Below are positions 8,135 to 16,668 of a stretch of DNA of 64,000 bases, piece by piece (position 1 is the stretch's first letter; each line of letters begins with the position of its first letter). Both the position numbers and the translations under genes were made by a program. The notes under the pieces were generated by a model. It had not been told where the DNA came from and did not search any database. It was given only the letters and a program-made list of their open reading frames with translations. The stretch covers positions 1 through 64,000 of the forward strand of contig NZ_ADGX01000040.1 in NCBI RefSeq assembly GCF_000177675.1, given 5' to 3'. The DNA comes from Parafrankia sp. EUN1f. GTDB lineage: Bacteria; Actinomycetota; Actinomycetes; Frankiales; Frankiaceae.

Positions 8135-9796
8135 ATGGTCCAAGCCGCCGCAGTTCTCACCGATGTCGCGGTGTTCTCCCACGTCGAGACGCTCTCGCTG
8201 GCTGCGGATGTGACCCGCGCGAGCGCACTGTCCACCGACCTGGCGCGCGCGCAGACCGCGATCTCGCTGGCGTTCCACATCTGTTTCGCGGTGTTCGGCG
8301 TCGGGATGCCGTGGCTCCTGTTGTTCGTCGAAGGCCGCTGGGTCCGCACCCGTGACCCGGTCTGGCTGGCGCTCACCCGCAAGTGGTCCAAGGCGTTCGC
8401 GGTGCTGTTCGCCGTCGGCGCAGTCTCCGGGACGGCACTGTCCTTCGAGTTCGGTCTGCTGTGGCCGGCCTTCATGGCCCGGTACGGCGGTGTGCTCGGA
8501 CTGTCGTTCACCCTGGAGGGCTTCGCGTTCTTCACCGAAGCGATCTTCATCGGCATGTACCTGTACGGCTGGAAGCGCCTCTCGCCGCGCGCCCACTGGA
8601 TGACGCTGTGGCCGATCGCCATCGCCGGGACGATGTCGACTCTCTTCATCATCACGGCCAACGCCTGGATGAACACCCCCGGTCACATCACAGAGGTCGA
8701 TGGCAAGGTCGTTTCGGCAGAGCCGTTCGCCCCGTTCCTGGCCGCGACCGCGCCGCATCAGCTCGTCCACATGCTGCTGGCTGCGCTGATGTGTACCGGC
8801 GGCATCGTCGCCGGGGTGTATGCCGTCGGCCTGCTGCGCGGCCGGCGCGACGCGTATCACCAGCGCGGACTGCGCGTCGGTCTGACCGTCCTGCTCGTCT
8901 GTGCCCCCCTGCAGCTGGTCGTCGGCGACATCGCGGCCCGGGTGGTCGGCGAGAAGCAGCCGATCAAGCTCGCCGCGATGGAGGGGATCGGCCACACCCA
9001 GACACACGCCCCATTGACCATCGGCGGGATCTACGACGAGGAGACCGGCGAGGTCCGGCACGGGATCGAGATCCCCAACCTGCTGTCGTTGATGGAGGGC
9101 TTCAGCGCCGATCACGAGATCACGGGCCTGTCGGCGGTGCCCCCGGAGGAACGGCCGGACGCGCGCCAGGTGCACCTGGCCTTCAACGTGATGGTCGGGC
9201 TCGGCTGTGCCCTGATCGCCTTCGCCGGCGCCACCGGCATCGCGGTCTGGCGCCGGCGCCGGCGCGGGGAACGGCCGCTGCTGCCCACCGGCAGACCGTG
9301 GCTGTGGGCGGCGGTCGCCTCGGGCCCGGCCTCCGTGGCGGCGATGATGGCCGGCTGGGAGGTGACCGAGGGCGGCCGTCAGCCCTGGATCGTCTACGGC
9401 CGGATGCGGGTGGACGAGGCTGTGACGACCACCGAGGGAATGCCGGTGATCTTCACCGGGACGGTCCTGCTCTACCTGGGCCTCGCGGTCGCGCTGGTGC
9501 TCATCCTGCGCCGGATGGCGACCGGCGGGCCGGTGCTCGGCGGCGCCATCGCCGAGACCACCACCACACCGGACATTCCGGATGCACGGCCCGCGCCGGC
9601 GGGCCAGCCCGCGCCGGCGCCGGAAGCCTCTGCCAGGCCGGACGCCTCAGCGTTGCCGGAACAGTCCGCGTTGCCGGGCGGCTCCGCGAGGTCGGAAGCC
9701 TCCGGATTCGACGCCCTGACAACCGAGCCGCCCGGCCGTCCCGGCGCGGGCCGTCCCGGCGCGGGCCGTGCCGGGCAGGAGGGGGACGCCCGATGA
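8135..9796 (+). CDS. cydA: Cytochrome bd ubiquinol/menaquinol oxidase subunit I
   Basis: Haem-bearing subunit of the high-affinity terminal oxidase, which oxidises quinol and reduces O2 in the membrane. The ATG start follows TAGGAGG (8121-8127). The N-terminal helix ARAQTAISLAFHICF carries the conserved His, HQLVHMLLAALM carries another haem ligand region, and the family signature GWEVTEGGRQPW is present near residue 410. The last about 75 residues are a Pro/Ala/Ser-rich tail (PAPAGQPAPAPEAS, then PGAGRPGAGR) not needed for the core. The TGA overlaps the cydB ATG (ATGA), so the two are translationally coupled. The upstream operators suggest control by the adjacent BlaI repressor. Confidence 0.93.
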   Translation: MVQAAAVLTDVAVFSHVETLSLAADVTRASALSTDLARAQTAISLAFHICFAVFGVGMPWLLLFVEGRWVRTRDPVWLALTRKWSKAFAVLFAVGAVSGTALSFEFGLLWPAFMARYGGVLGLSFTLEGFAFFTEAIFIGMYLYGWKRLSPRAHWMTLWPIAIAGTMSTLFIITANAWMNTPGHITEVDGKVVSAEPFAPFLAATAPHQLVHMLLAALMCTGGIVAGVYAVGLLRGRRDAYHQRGLRVGLTVLLVCAPLQLVVGDIAARVVGEKQPIKLAAMEGIGHTQTHAPLTIGGIYDEETGEVRHGIEIPNLLSLMEGFSADHEITGLSAVPPEERPDARQVHLAFNVMVGLGCALIAFAGATGIAVWRRRRRGERPLLPTGRPWLWAAVASGPASVAAMMAGWEVTEGGRQPWIVYGRMRVDEAVTTTEGMPVIFTGTVLLYLGLAVALVLILRRMATGGPVLGGAIAETTTTPDIPDARPAPAGQPAPAPEASARPDASALPEQSALPGGSARSEASGFDALTTEPPGRPGAGRPGAGRAGQEGDAR

Positions 9797-10800
9797 CCGC
9801 CGCGGACCTGCTCGCCATCGTGATGGTGCTCGGGCTCACCGCCTATGCCCTTACCGGCGGCGCCGACTTCGGAGGAGGGGTCTGGGACCTGTTCGCCCGC
9901 GGCCGTGATGCCGCGGACCAGCGCCGGCTCGTCTCCGCGGCGCTCGGCCCGATCTGGGAGGCGAACCACGTCTGGCTCATCTTCGTCGTGGTGATGATGT
10001 TCAGCGGTTTCCCGGCGGCGTTCGGTGTCGTCGGTTCGACCCTGGAGATCCCGCTGATCTGTGCGCTCGCCGGCATCGTGCTGCGCGGCGCGGCCTACGT
10101 GTACCGGGCGTACGGCTCAGGCGCCGCCGGGCCGGATCACTGGTGGGGTCACGTGTTCGCGGTCTCGTCGGCGATCACGCCGGTCGCCCTCGGGGTGGCT
10201 GGCGCCGCGCTCGCCACCGGTGACGTCGCCGAAGGCGCACCGCTCACCCCGGTGAAGAGCGCCTTCGGGATCCTCTGCGGTGTCTTCGCGCTCGCGGTGA
10301 CCGCCTTCCTGGCGGCGGTGTACCTGTGCCGCGACGCGGCCGCCAGCGCCGAGACGGCGCATCTGGTCCCGGGCTTCCGGCGGCGCGCGCTCGGCGGTGC
10401 GGTCGTGTCCGGGCTGCTTGCCGCCGCGCTGTTGCCTCTGCTGTGGTCCGAGGCGCCGGTGGTCGCGGATCGGTTCGTCGACCGTTCGATCCCGTTCGTC
10501 GTGATCTCCGCGATCGGTGGGGTGTCCTCGCTGGTGGCGCTGTGGCGGCACAGGTTCACGACGGCGCGTGTGACGGCGGGTCTCGCGGTCGCCGGCGTGC
10601 TGTGGGGCTGGGCCGCCGCGCAGTACCCGGATCTCGTGATGGGCCAGGCGACGGTCGACTCGGCCGCCGCCCCCTCGGCCAACATCGTGGCGATGCTGAT
10701 CGCGGTCTGCTGCGGGCTCGTCATCCTGGTGCCTTCACTGTGGATGCTGTTCCGCCTGTTCTCCAGCCCGGAGGTGTCCAGCCCCGAGGCCAGGTCCTGA
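9793..10800 (+). CDS. cydB: Cytochrome bd oxidase subunit II
   Basis: The 335-residue partner of CydA, an integral membrane subunit without haem ligands that stabilises the complex. Conserved features are TGGADFGGGVWDLF near the start, GPIWEANHVWLIF and FPAAFGVV. The start overlaps the cydA stop by 4 bp. No cydCD genes follow; instead there is a spacer full of tandem and palindromic repeats, so assembly factors must lie elsewhere. Confidence 0.93.
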   Translation: MTAADLLAIVMVLGLTAYALTGGADFGGGVWDLFARGRDAADQRRLVSAALGPIWEANHVWLIFVVVMMFSGFPAAFGVVGSTLEIPLICALAGIVLRGAAYVYRAYGSGAAGPDHWWGHVFAVSSAITPVALGVAGAALATGDVAEGAPLTPVKSAFGILCGVFALAVTAFLAAVYLCRDAAASAETAHLVPGFRRRALGGAVVSGLLAAALLPLLWSEAPVVADRFVDRSIPFVVISAIGGVSSLVALWRHRFTTARVTAGLAVAGVLWGWAAAQYPDLVMGQATVDSAAAPSANIVAMLIAVCCGLVILVPSLWMLFRLFSSPEVSSPEARS

Positions 10801-10850
10801 CGAGGGACCGGCCCGGGAAGCGGCCCTGCGTCGGCACGCTGCCGGCGCAG

Positions 10851-10928
10851 GGCCGCGCTGCGTCGGGGCCGCGCTGCGTCGGGGCCGCGCTGCGTCGGGG
10901 CCGCGCTGCGTCGGGGCCGCGCTGCGTC
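10851..10928. repeat. 16-bp tandem repeat, about five copies
   Basis: The unit GGGGCCGCGCTGCGTC is repeated almost without change, the first copy lacking two bases. It lies directly after cydB, outside coding sequence. The unit is not a multiple of three, consistent with a non-coding minisatellite. Confidence 0.85.
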
Positions 10929-11043
10929 AGGGGTGCGTACAGCGCCGCCGGGGCTGGGACTGTTTTTGCTGTCGAGCAAGAGTCGAGGATCTTGGCGCAG
11001 AGCCCGTGGCGGAATCCCGAGCTTCGGAAAGTCGTTGCCGGCA

Positions 11044-11200
11044 GGCAAGAGTTGAGGATCGTGGTCGTCGGGACGACCAAAATCCCATGATCTTCAAGCG
11101 GTGACCTCGGGTCGCACCTTGGGTAACCGTTGCGACCGGGCAAGAGTTGAGGATCGTGGTCGTTGGGACGACCGAAATCCCATGATCTTCGAGCGGTGAC
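11044..11200. repeat. Two 62-bp copies of the palindromic repeat in direct order
   Basis: Copies at 11044-11105 and 11139-11200 share GGCAAGAGTTGAGGATCG, an inner stem GGTCGT/ACGACC and the tail CCATGATCTTC. They differ at only three positions. Each can form a stable hairpin on either strand. Confidence 0.75.
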
Positions 11201-11295
11201 GATCTCGGCCGCGCCCGCCGGACCAGGGCAGGTGCGGACGGTGGTGGCGGCTCCCGGAGCGGGAGTCGTTTCGGCGGCGCGACTACCTTCGTCAG

Positions 11296-12210
11296 GTGAT
11301 GAGGGCCAGCTCCGGTAGCAGTCGAGCGGACGGTTCCGCCGTGCCCACAGGAGCCGCGCCGCCTCCGACGGCGATGACGACGACGAGCCTGCCGGCTCCG
11401 GCGTCGGCTCCGGCGTCGGAGCCGGCGCCGGCCCACCAGGGCAGTGCGGAGTCGCTCGGCCACCGGCTGCTGCGCAACGAGGTCCTCCTCGTTCTGGGCG
11501 TCTCGTTCGCATCCTCCGGCCTGTTCGCGCTGATCCGTTATGTCGGTGTGCTCACCGCGGAGAAGTCGGTGCGTTCACAGGTCGCGAGCCTGAACTCGTC
11601 GGCGGCGCCGGGTCGGCCCTGGCTTGATCTCGCGTTGCAGCTCGCGTCGATCGCCTCCGCGTTGGTGCCGGTGTTCCTCGTGTGCCATCTGCTTGGCCGG
11701 CACGGCGGCGGCGCCGCGGCCATCGGGCTCGATCGGCGTCGACCGTGGGGGGACGGCCTGCGCGGGGCGGCGCTGGCGGCGGTGGTGGGAGGGGTGGGGC
11801 TCGCCTTCTACCTGGCGGCGTGGCACAGCGGCGCGAACCTCACGGTCTCCCCGTCGAGCCTGCCGGACGTCTGGTGGCGGGTGCCGGTGCTGATCGCCTC
11901 CGCGGCCGAGAACGGGCTGGCCGAGGAGGTCGTGGTGGCCGGCTATCTGCTCGTCCGCCTGCGCGAGCTGGGCTGGCGCTCGAACTCCGCCCTGCTGGCG
12001 AGCGCGCTGCTGCGCGGCTCTTACCACCTCTACCAGGGGCTGGGCGGGTTCGCGGGCAATGTCGCGATGGGGCTGCTGTTCGGGCGGATCTTCCAGCGCA
12101 CCGGTCGGGTGCTACCCCTGGTGATTGCACACACACTCATCGACAGTGTTGCCTTCGTCGGATACGTGATTCTTGCCGGAAAGGTCTCGTGGATCCCCGT
12201 TCCGAGGTAG
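11296..12210 (+). CDS. CPBP-family intramembrane metalloprotease
   Basis: A 304-residue multi-pass membrane protein of the CAAX-protease/bacteriocin-processing (CPBP) family. The characteristic motifs are AEEVVVAGYLLVRL (the paired Glu of motif 1), RGSYHLYQG (His of motif 2) and LVIAHTLID (motif 3). In other bacteria these proteases process prenylated or bacteriocin-like substrates, or act as anti-sigma proteases; the substrate here is unknown. The N-terminal about 45 residues are Pro/Ala-rich. GTG 11296 and ATG 11299 are both usable starts. The gene stands alone. Confidence 0.82.
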   Translation: MMRASSGSSRADGSAVPTGAAPPPTAMTTTSLPAPASAPASEPAPAHQGSAESLGHRLLRNEVLLVLGVSFASSGLFALIRYVGVLTAEKSVRSQVASLNSSAAPGRPWLDLALQLASIASALVPVFLVCHLLGRHGGGAAAIGLDRRRPWGDGLRGAALAAVVGGVGLAFYLAAWHSGANLTVSPSSLPDVWWRVPVLIASAAENGLAEEVVVAGYLLVRLRELGWRSNSALLASALLRGSYHLYQGLGGFAGNVAMGLLFGRIFQRTGRVLPLVIAHTLIDSVAFVGYVILAGKVSWIPVPR

Positions 12211-12408
12211 CGTTCCGCGCTAAGGTAAACAAAAGACAAACAAAAGTTGTCTAGATCGCAACGTGCCTGCGGCTGCGTTGTGTGTTGTGCCTTGCCGGGT
12301 CCCTTCCGTGTCCAGGGGGCTGCCTGGCGGCAGATGCCCGGTGCCGATGCGTCCGGTGTCCAACTGATCGTCCCGGCGAGGGCGACTCACGACGGGGAGG
12401 GAGCCGGC

Positions 12409-13944
12409 ATGGGCTCGGTTCGGGAGATCGAACGCAAGTATTCGGTGGATCCGGGCTTCATGCTGCCCAAGCTGGCCCAGGTGCCCGGCGTCTCGACGGC
12501 GCGGACCCGCCGTGCGGTGACGCTGGAGGCCATCTACCACGACACCGAGGACCTGCGGCTGGCCCGCAACCGCATCACGCTGCGCCGGCGCACCGGCGGG
12601 CCCGATGCCGGCTGGCACCTGAAGCTTCCCGTCGCCCCCGGGGCGCGGGACGAGATCCAGCGCCCGCTCGGCGGTGACGGCGCCCCGGTGCCCGCCGACC
12701 TCGTTGATCTCGTCACGGCGTACCTGCGCGGAGCCGCGCTGCGTCCGGTCGCCCGCCTGGTGACGTTGCGGACGGCCCGGCGCCTGCGGGACGACGCGGG
12801 TGCGGATCTGGCCGAGGTTGTCGACGATCAGGTGTCCGCCACCATCCTGGGCTCGGCCGCGGGTGCGCAGAAGTGGCGCGAGATCGAGGTCGAGCTCGGT
12901 GCGGGCGATCCCGCCCTGCTGGACGAGGTGGAGCGGGTGCTGCTGGCCGCCGGGGCCGGCCGCTCGGCTTCCGCCTCGAAGCTGGCTCAGGTGCTCGGCC
13001 CGGCACTCGCCGAGGCGCCAGGCCCGGATGTGCCCGCCGCCGCGGCCAAGCTGCGCCGCCGCACCCCGGCTGGCACCGTGATCCGTGCGTATCTCATCGC
13101 CCAGGTCGAGACGCTGCTCGCCACCGACCCGCGGGTGCGGCTGGACGCCCCGGACGCCGTGCACCGGATGCGGGTCGCCTGCCGCCGGACCCGCAGCACG
13201 CTGCGGACGTTTGCGCCCTTCTTCCCCGCCGAGCTCGTCGCGCACCTGGACGGCGAGCTGCGCGACCTGGCCGGGGCGCTGTCCGGCGCACGTGACGCGG
13301 AGGTGCAGATCGCCTACTTCACCGAGCGGCTCGCCGAGCTGCCCGCCGAGCTGGTCCGTGGCGACGCGGCCGCGGTCGTCTCCGGCCATCTCGCCGCCGA
13401 CCAGAACGCGGCGCGGGAGGAGGCGCTCGCGATGTTGCGCAGTGCCCGCTATCTGCAGCTTCTCGAGGATCTGATCGCGCTCGTCAACGCGCCGCTGACC
13501 GGGTCCGCCCGTAAGCCCGCCGAGAAGATCCTGCCGGGTCTGCTGCATGACGCCGACCGCCGGCTGACCCGCAAGGTGGCCCGCGCCGGTGACCTGCCGA
13601 TCGGCCTTGAGCGCGACGAGCTGCTGCACTCGGCGCGCAAGCAGGCCAAGCGGCTGCGCTACGCGGCCGAGGCGGTCGGCCCGGTCTACGGCTCGTCCGC
13701 GGCGGCGTTCGCGCGGCTCGCCGAGTCGATGCAGGAACTGCTCGGAACACATCAGGACGCGACGATCGCCCGCGGCCTGCTGCGAGGCTGGGGGGTGCGT
13801 GCCCAGGAGGCCGGCGACCCGTCCGCCTTCACGCTGGGCGTGCTGCTCGGGCTGGAGGAGCACCGGGCCCGCACGGCCGAACGGGACTTCTTCGATCTGT
13901 GGCCGGCGGCCTCCGCCCGCCGCCACCGCCGCTGGTTCCGCTGA
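12409..13944 (+). CDS. CYTH-CHAD domain protein
   Basis: Predicted polyphosphate/phosphate-binding protein. The N-terminal CYTH (triphosphate tunnel) domain begins with REIERKYSVD, the diagnostic ExExK-like start, and contains TLRRRTGGPDAGWHLKLP. The C-terminal CHAD domain is helical with regularly spaced basic and His residues (HRMRVACRRTRSTLRTF and HSARKQAKRLRYAAEA). The ATG at 12409 with GGGGAGGG upstream is preferred over an earlier in-frame codon that would add 54 residues of atypical sequence. CHAD proteins localise to polyphosphate granules in several bacteria. 511 residues is normal for the two-domain form. Confidence 0.9.
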   Translation: MGSVREIERKYSVDPGFMLPKLAQVPGVSTARTRRAVTLEAIYHDTEDLRLARNRITLRRRTGGPDAGWHLKLPVAPGARDEIQRPLGGDGAPVPADLVDLVTAYLRGAALRPVARLVTLRTARRLRDDAGADLAEVVDDQVSATILGSAAGAQKWREIEVELGAGDPALLDEVERVLLAAGAGRSASASKLAQVLGPALAEAPGPDVPAAAAKLRRRTPAGTVIRAYLIAQVETLLATDPRVRLDAPDAVHRMRVACRRTRSTLRTFAPFFPAELVAHLDGELRDLAGALSGARDAEVQIAYFTERLAELPAELVRGDAAAVVSGHLAADQNAAREEALAMLRSARYLQLLEDLIALVNAPLTGSARKPAEKILPGLLHDADRRLTRKVARAGDLPIGLERDELLHSARKQAKRLRYAAEAVGPVYGSSAAAFARLAESMQELLGTHQDATIARGLLRGWGVRAQEAGDPSAFTLGVLLGLEEHRARTAERDFFDLWPAASARRHRRWFR

Positions 13945-14402
13945 CGCCCGTGCGACGTTCGCCCGTTCGGTGCTCGTCCGTGCGGTGCTCACCCGTGCGG
14001 CGTTCGTCTGTTCGGCGTTCGTCTGTGTGACGTTCGGCCCTCTGACGTTCGCCCGCGCCACGGCCGCTCCTGTGACGTCCGCGTCCCGGTAGGTTCTGGT
14101 CCGCGGTAGTTCGTGAGGGCCAGCTCGCGTGTGACTTTCGTCTCGTGGCGGCGCATCACGGGCGTGTGGCCGGCCACCTTGACGGGCGGACGTGGCGCGG
14201 GTCGGGCAGCATCGGGCCTGGAGACGTCTGGCGGGCGCGCGGCAGACGTCGGCAGGCGCCAGATGGTGTCGGTGGGCGTCCGGCGAGCGGTGGCTAGGTC
14301 CCCGCGTTCCGGCGGCCCGGAGCCACCGGAGCCTGGTCACGCCAGCGCGCAGTCCGGTGGGCGCCCCAGGGTCAGGCGCCGACGTTCACGAGGAGATGCC
14401 GA
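13945..14402. other. Spacer with degenerate 15-bp repeats
   Basis: No gene. From 13945 to about 14090 the sequence repeats a degenerate 15-bp unit related to GTGCGGCGTTCGTCC. Read on the minus strand it gives five-residue units such as RANVR, QTNAE and RTSTE, which look like decayed pentapeptide repeats, but there is no credible gene around them. Confidence 0.5.
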
Positions 14403-15452
14403 ATGACCGCTCATGAATCGCTGCCGACCGTCCGACTCGGCAGGACTGACATGTCCGTCACCCGGGTCGGGTTCGGCGCATGGGCCATCGGCGGGTCGGG
14501 CTGGGCGTTCGGGTGGGGGGCCCAGGACGACGCCGAGGCCGTCGAGGCGATCCGCGCCGCGGTGCGGTCCGGGGTGAACTGGATCGACACCGCCGCGGTC
14601 TACGGGCTCGGCCACTCCGAGGAGCTGGTCGCCCGCGCGCTGGCCGACATCCCCGCCGACGAGCGGCCCTACATCTTCACCAAATGCGGTCTGGTCTGGG
14701 ACGAGAGCGACTTCTCCCGGCCGCCGGAGCGGGTCGGTGCGCCCTCGTCGATCCGCGCGGAGGTCGAGGCCTCGCTGCGGCGGCTGCGGACCGAGCGTAT
14801 CGACCTCTACCAGCTGCACTGGCCGCCGCAGGACGGTACGTCGATCGCCGATGCGGTTGGCACTCTGCATGAGCTCCGCGCGGCCGGCAAGGTCCGCGCG
14901 GTGGGTGTGTCGAACCTCTCGGTGGGCCAGCTGGAGGAGGCGGCCACCGTGGGCGGTGTCGACGTCCTGCAGCCGCCGTTCTCGATGATCAACCGGCTGG
15001 CCGCGACGGATCTCCTGCCCTACTGTGCGATGCGGGACATCGGAGTGATCGTCTACAGCCCGATGCAGTCGGGGCTGCTCAGTGGCCGCTGGTCGCTGGA
15101 GCGCTCGCAGTCGCTCCCGGAGGATGACTGGCGCCATCGGTCCCCGGAGTTCGTGCGGCCCGCGCTTGATCGGAACCTGGCCCTGGTGGACGCGCTGCGC
15201 CCCATCGCGGACCGGAACGGGACGACGGTGGCCGCGGTGGCTGTGGCCTGGACGTTGTCCTTCGATGGGGTGACCGCCGCGATTGTCGGGGCCCGGCGTC
15301 CGGACCAGATCGAAGCCTGGCTGCCGGCCGGTGGCGAGGTGGTTCTCAGCGGCGGCGACCTGGATGAGATCGCCACCGCGATCGAGCGTCATGGCGCCGG
15401 AGAAGGCCCCGCGCGCCAGAGCCCCGCGTTGCCCGGCAGCGCACTCGTGTGA
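14403..15452 (+). CDS. Aldo/keto reductase
   Basis: NAD(P)H-dependent oxidoreductase with a TIM barrel. The catalytic Asp-Tyr pair is in WIDTAAVYGLGHSEE, the Lys in IFTKCGLVW, and the His in LYQLHWPPQDG. The cofactor-binding end is VGARRPDQIEAWL. The length of 349 residues is typical. The start has GAGGAGA upstream. It resembles the general-stress/YghZ-like class; the physiological substrate cannot be read from sequence. Monocistronic. Confidence 0.9.
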   Translation: MTAHESLPTVRLGRTDMSVTRVGFGAWAIGGSGWAFGWGAQDDAEAVEAIRAAVRSGVNWIDTAAVYGLGHSEELVARALADIPADERPYIFTKCGLVWDESDFSRPPERVGAPSSIRAEVEASLRRLRTERIDLYQLHWPPQDGTSIADAVGTLHELRAAGKVRAVGVSNLSVGQLEEAATVGGVDVLQPPFSMINRLAATDLLPYCAMRDIGVIVYSPMQSGLLSGRWSLERSQSLPEDDWRHRSPEFVRPALDRNLALVDALRPIADRNGTTVAAVAVAWTLSFDGVTAAIVGARRPDQIEAWLPAGGEVVLSGGDLDEIATAIERHGAGEGPARQSPALPGSALV

Positions 15453-15784
15453 GTTGGGAGTCCTTACTTCGGCGCTCGGTGAAGGGCTGCGAAGGCCTGC
15501 GAAGAGCTGTTCCGGTAGCTGCTCGACTTCGATCGAGTGCGCTGTGACACACCGCCACGGTGAAGTGGATGTTCGTAATGCCGAGCCGTGAAGTGGACTT
15601 CTTCTGCCGGAGGACTCCCGTCCGGGGCCGCGTACGTGTAGCGTCAGGCGTGGCCGGGGTTCGTCAGTTCGTGTCTCAACCGAGACACAGCGGAACAACG
15701 CGGCGGCGAATCCTATCGCCGAAGCGTTCCGGCCCGGGGCCCGCGCGGTGCGGGTCCTGACTGCACCAGCAGGGAGAACGGCAC
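15453..15784. other. Leader region of the cold-shock gene, no CDS
   Basis: A 332-bp spacer without a convincing ORF. Its last part (about 15690-15784) is probably the long 5' leader usual for cold-shock mRNAs and ends in GGGAGAACGGCAC before the GTG start. I see no other defined element. Confidence 0.4.
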
Positions 15785-15988
15785 GTGGCTCAGGGCACGG
15801 TGAAATGGTTCAACTCGGAGAAGGGCTTCGGCTTCATCTCCGTGGACGGCGGCGGGTCTGACGTCTTCGTCCACTACAGCGCAATCGTGATGGACGGCTA
15901 CAAGGCACTCGAGGAGGGCCAGCGGGTCGAGTTCCAGGTGACCCAGGGCCAGAAGGGCCCGCAGGCCGACGCCGTCCGCGTCGTCTGA
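15785..15988 (+). CDS. Cold-shock protein (CspA family)
   Basis: A 67-residue single OB-fold protein that binds single-stranded RNA and DNA. It carries both RNP motifs: KGFGFISV (RNP1) and VFVHYSAI (RNP2), after the classic start [13 protein letters not shown]. It starts with GTG following GGGAGA. A strong terminator follows directly, so it is a single-gene unit. Confidence 0.95.
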   Translation: MAQGTVKWFNSEKGFGFISVDGGGSDVFVHYSAIVMDGYKALEEGQRVEFQVTQGQKGPQADAVRVV

Positions 15989-16015
15989 GCCACGAGTAGC
16001 AGTAGAACCAAGGTC

Positions 16016-16064
16016 GGTCAGCCCGCTCGTCGGATCACTCCGGTGAGCGGGCTGACCGCTTTTT
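16016..16064 (+). terminator. Rho-independent terminator of the cold-shock gene
   Basis: GGTCAGCCCGCTC (16016-16028) pairs perfectly with GAGCGGGCTGACC (16045-16057) around a 16-base loop, and five T residues follow at 16060-16064. It is the clearest intrinsic terminator in the window. Confidence 0.9.
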
Positions 16065-16641
16065 GGTGATGTCAGGGCGATGGCGTCGCTCTTGCCGGTG
16101 GCGTTCTGATCTGTCCGGGTGGCCCGCCTTGGGGCTTCCGCCGGCTGCGGCGGTCGTTCACCAGAAGGCGTACCGACCCGGTGTGATCCAGGTGCAGGAT
16201 CCGTCCTGATGTAGTTGCGGGATCTGGCGTCATCTCGTTGCCGGAATCGGTATGCCGTGGCGGGCAGACGAATAACGGATGTCATTCGTTCCCAGCTGGG
16301 TCGATCGATTCGCGGAGTAGTCGGCAAGCATCTCGCTGATTGGTCGGAACCGAAAAAGATGATGTCGGGAATACTTCCTGACGCAAATATCGCGTTCCGA
16401 GGTGCGGCCCGGTGCTGCTCCATGCTGGGTTGATGTCACGTTCCGTGACAGCCCCGTGTCCGGTGGTGCGTCGCGCCGACCGGGTGGTGGGAGCGCTGAA
16501 GCGTCGATCCTTCATGATTCATAGGATGTTCACAGGATCATGATTGGACCGGGCGCGTGCGCAATTCGCATCGCGCCAATCGCGTGCAGTGACGTTCAGT
16601 GCTGATCGCTACCGCCGGCGGACCGGTGGCCCGGACCGGTA
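16065..16641. other. Spacer with relatively low GC, no recognised gene
   Basis: Between about 16200 and 16570 the base composition is clearly less GC-rich than the neighbours. Short ORFs exist on both strands but none shows a family motif or a ribosome site. It may be decayed DNA. Confidence 0.4.
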
Positions 16642-16659
16642 GCCCCGCGCCGGCGGGGC
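16642..16659 (-). terminator. Hairpin just after asd
   Basis: GCCCCGC, loop GCCG, GCGGGGC forms a perfect 7-bp stem 10 bp beyond the asd stop. There is no T-tract, so it is a possible terminator or mRNA 3' end and not a certain one. Confidence 0.4.
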
Positions 16660-16668
16660 CGACCGACC

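Larger units (their letters stand above)
10801..11295. other. Repeat-filled spacer between cydB and the CPBP gene
   Basis: No gene. It contains a 16-bp tandem array (10851-10928), then three copies of the palindromic intergenic repeat (about 10974-11024, 11044-11105 and 11139-11200). The last two are 62-bp direct repeats differing at three positions. Confidence 0.65.

Noticed and set aside
12220-14340. A 706-codon minus-strand ORF opposite the CYTH-CHAD gene
   Set aside because: It is the shadow of the high-GC CHAD gene; no domain appears in it except the short pentapeptide-like stretch beyond the gene.
16215-16439. Small ORFs of about 70 codons on both strands in the lower-GC spacer
   Set aside because: Both strands are equally open, no Shine-Dalgarno and no recognisable family; reported only as a spacer.
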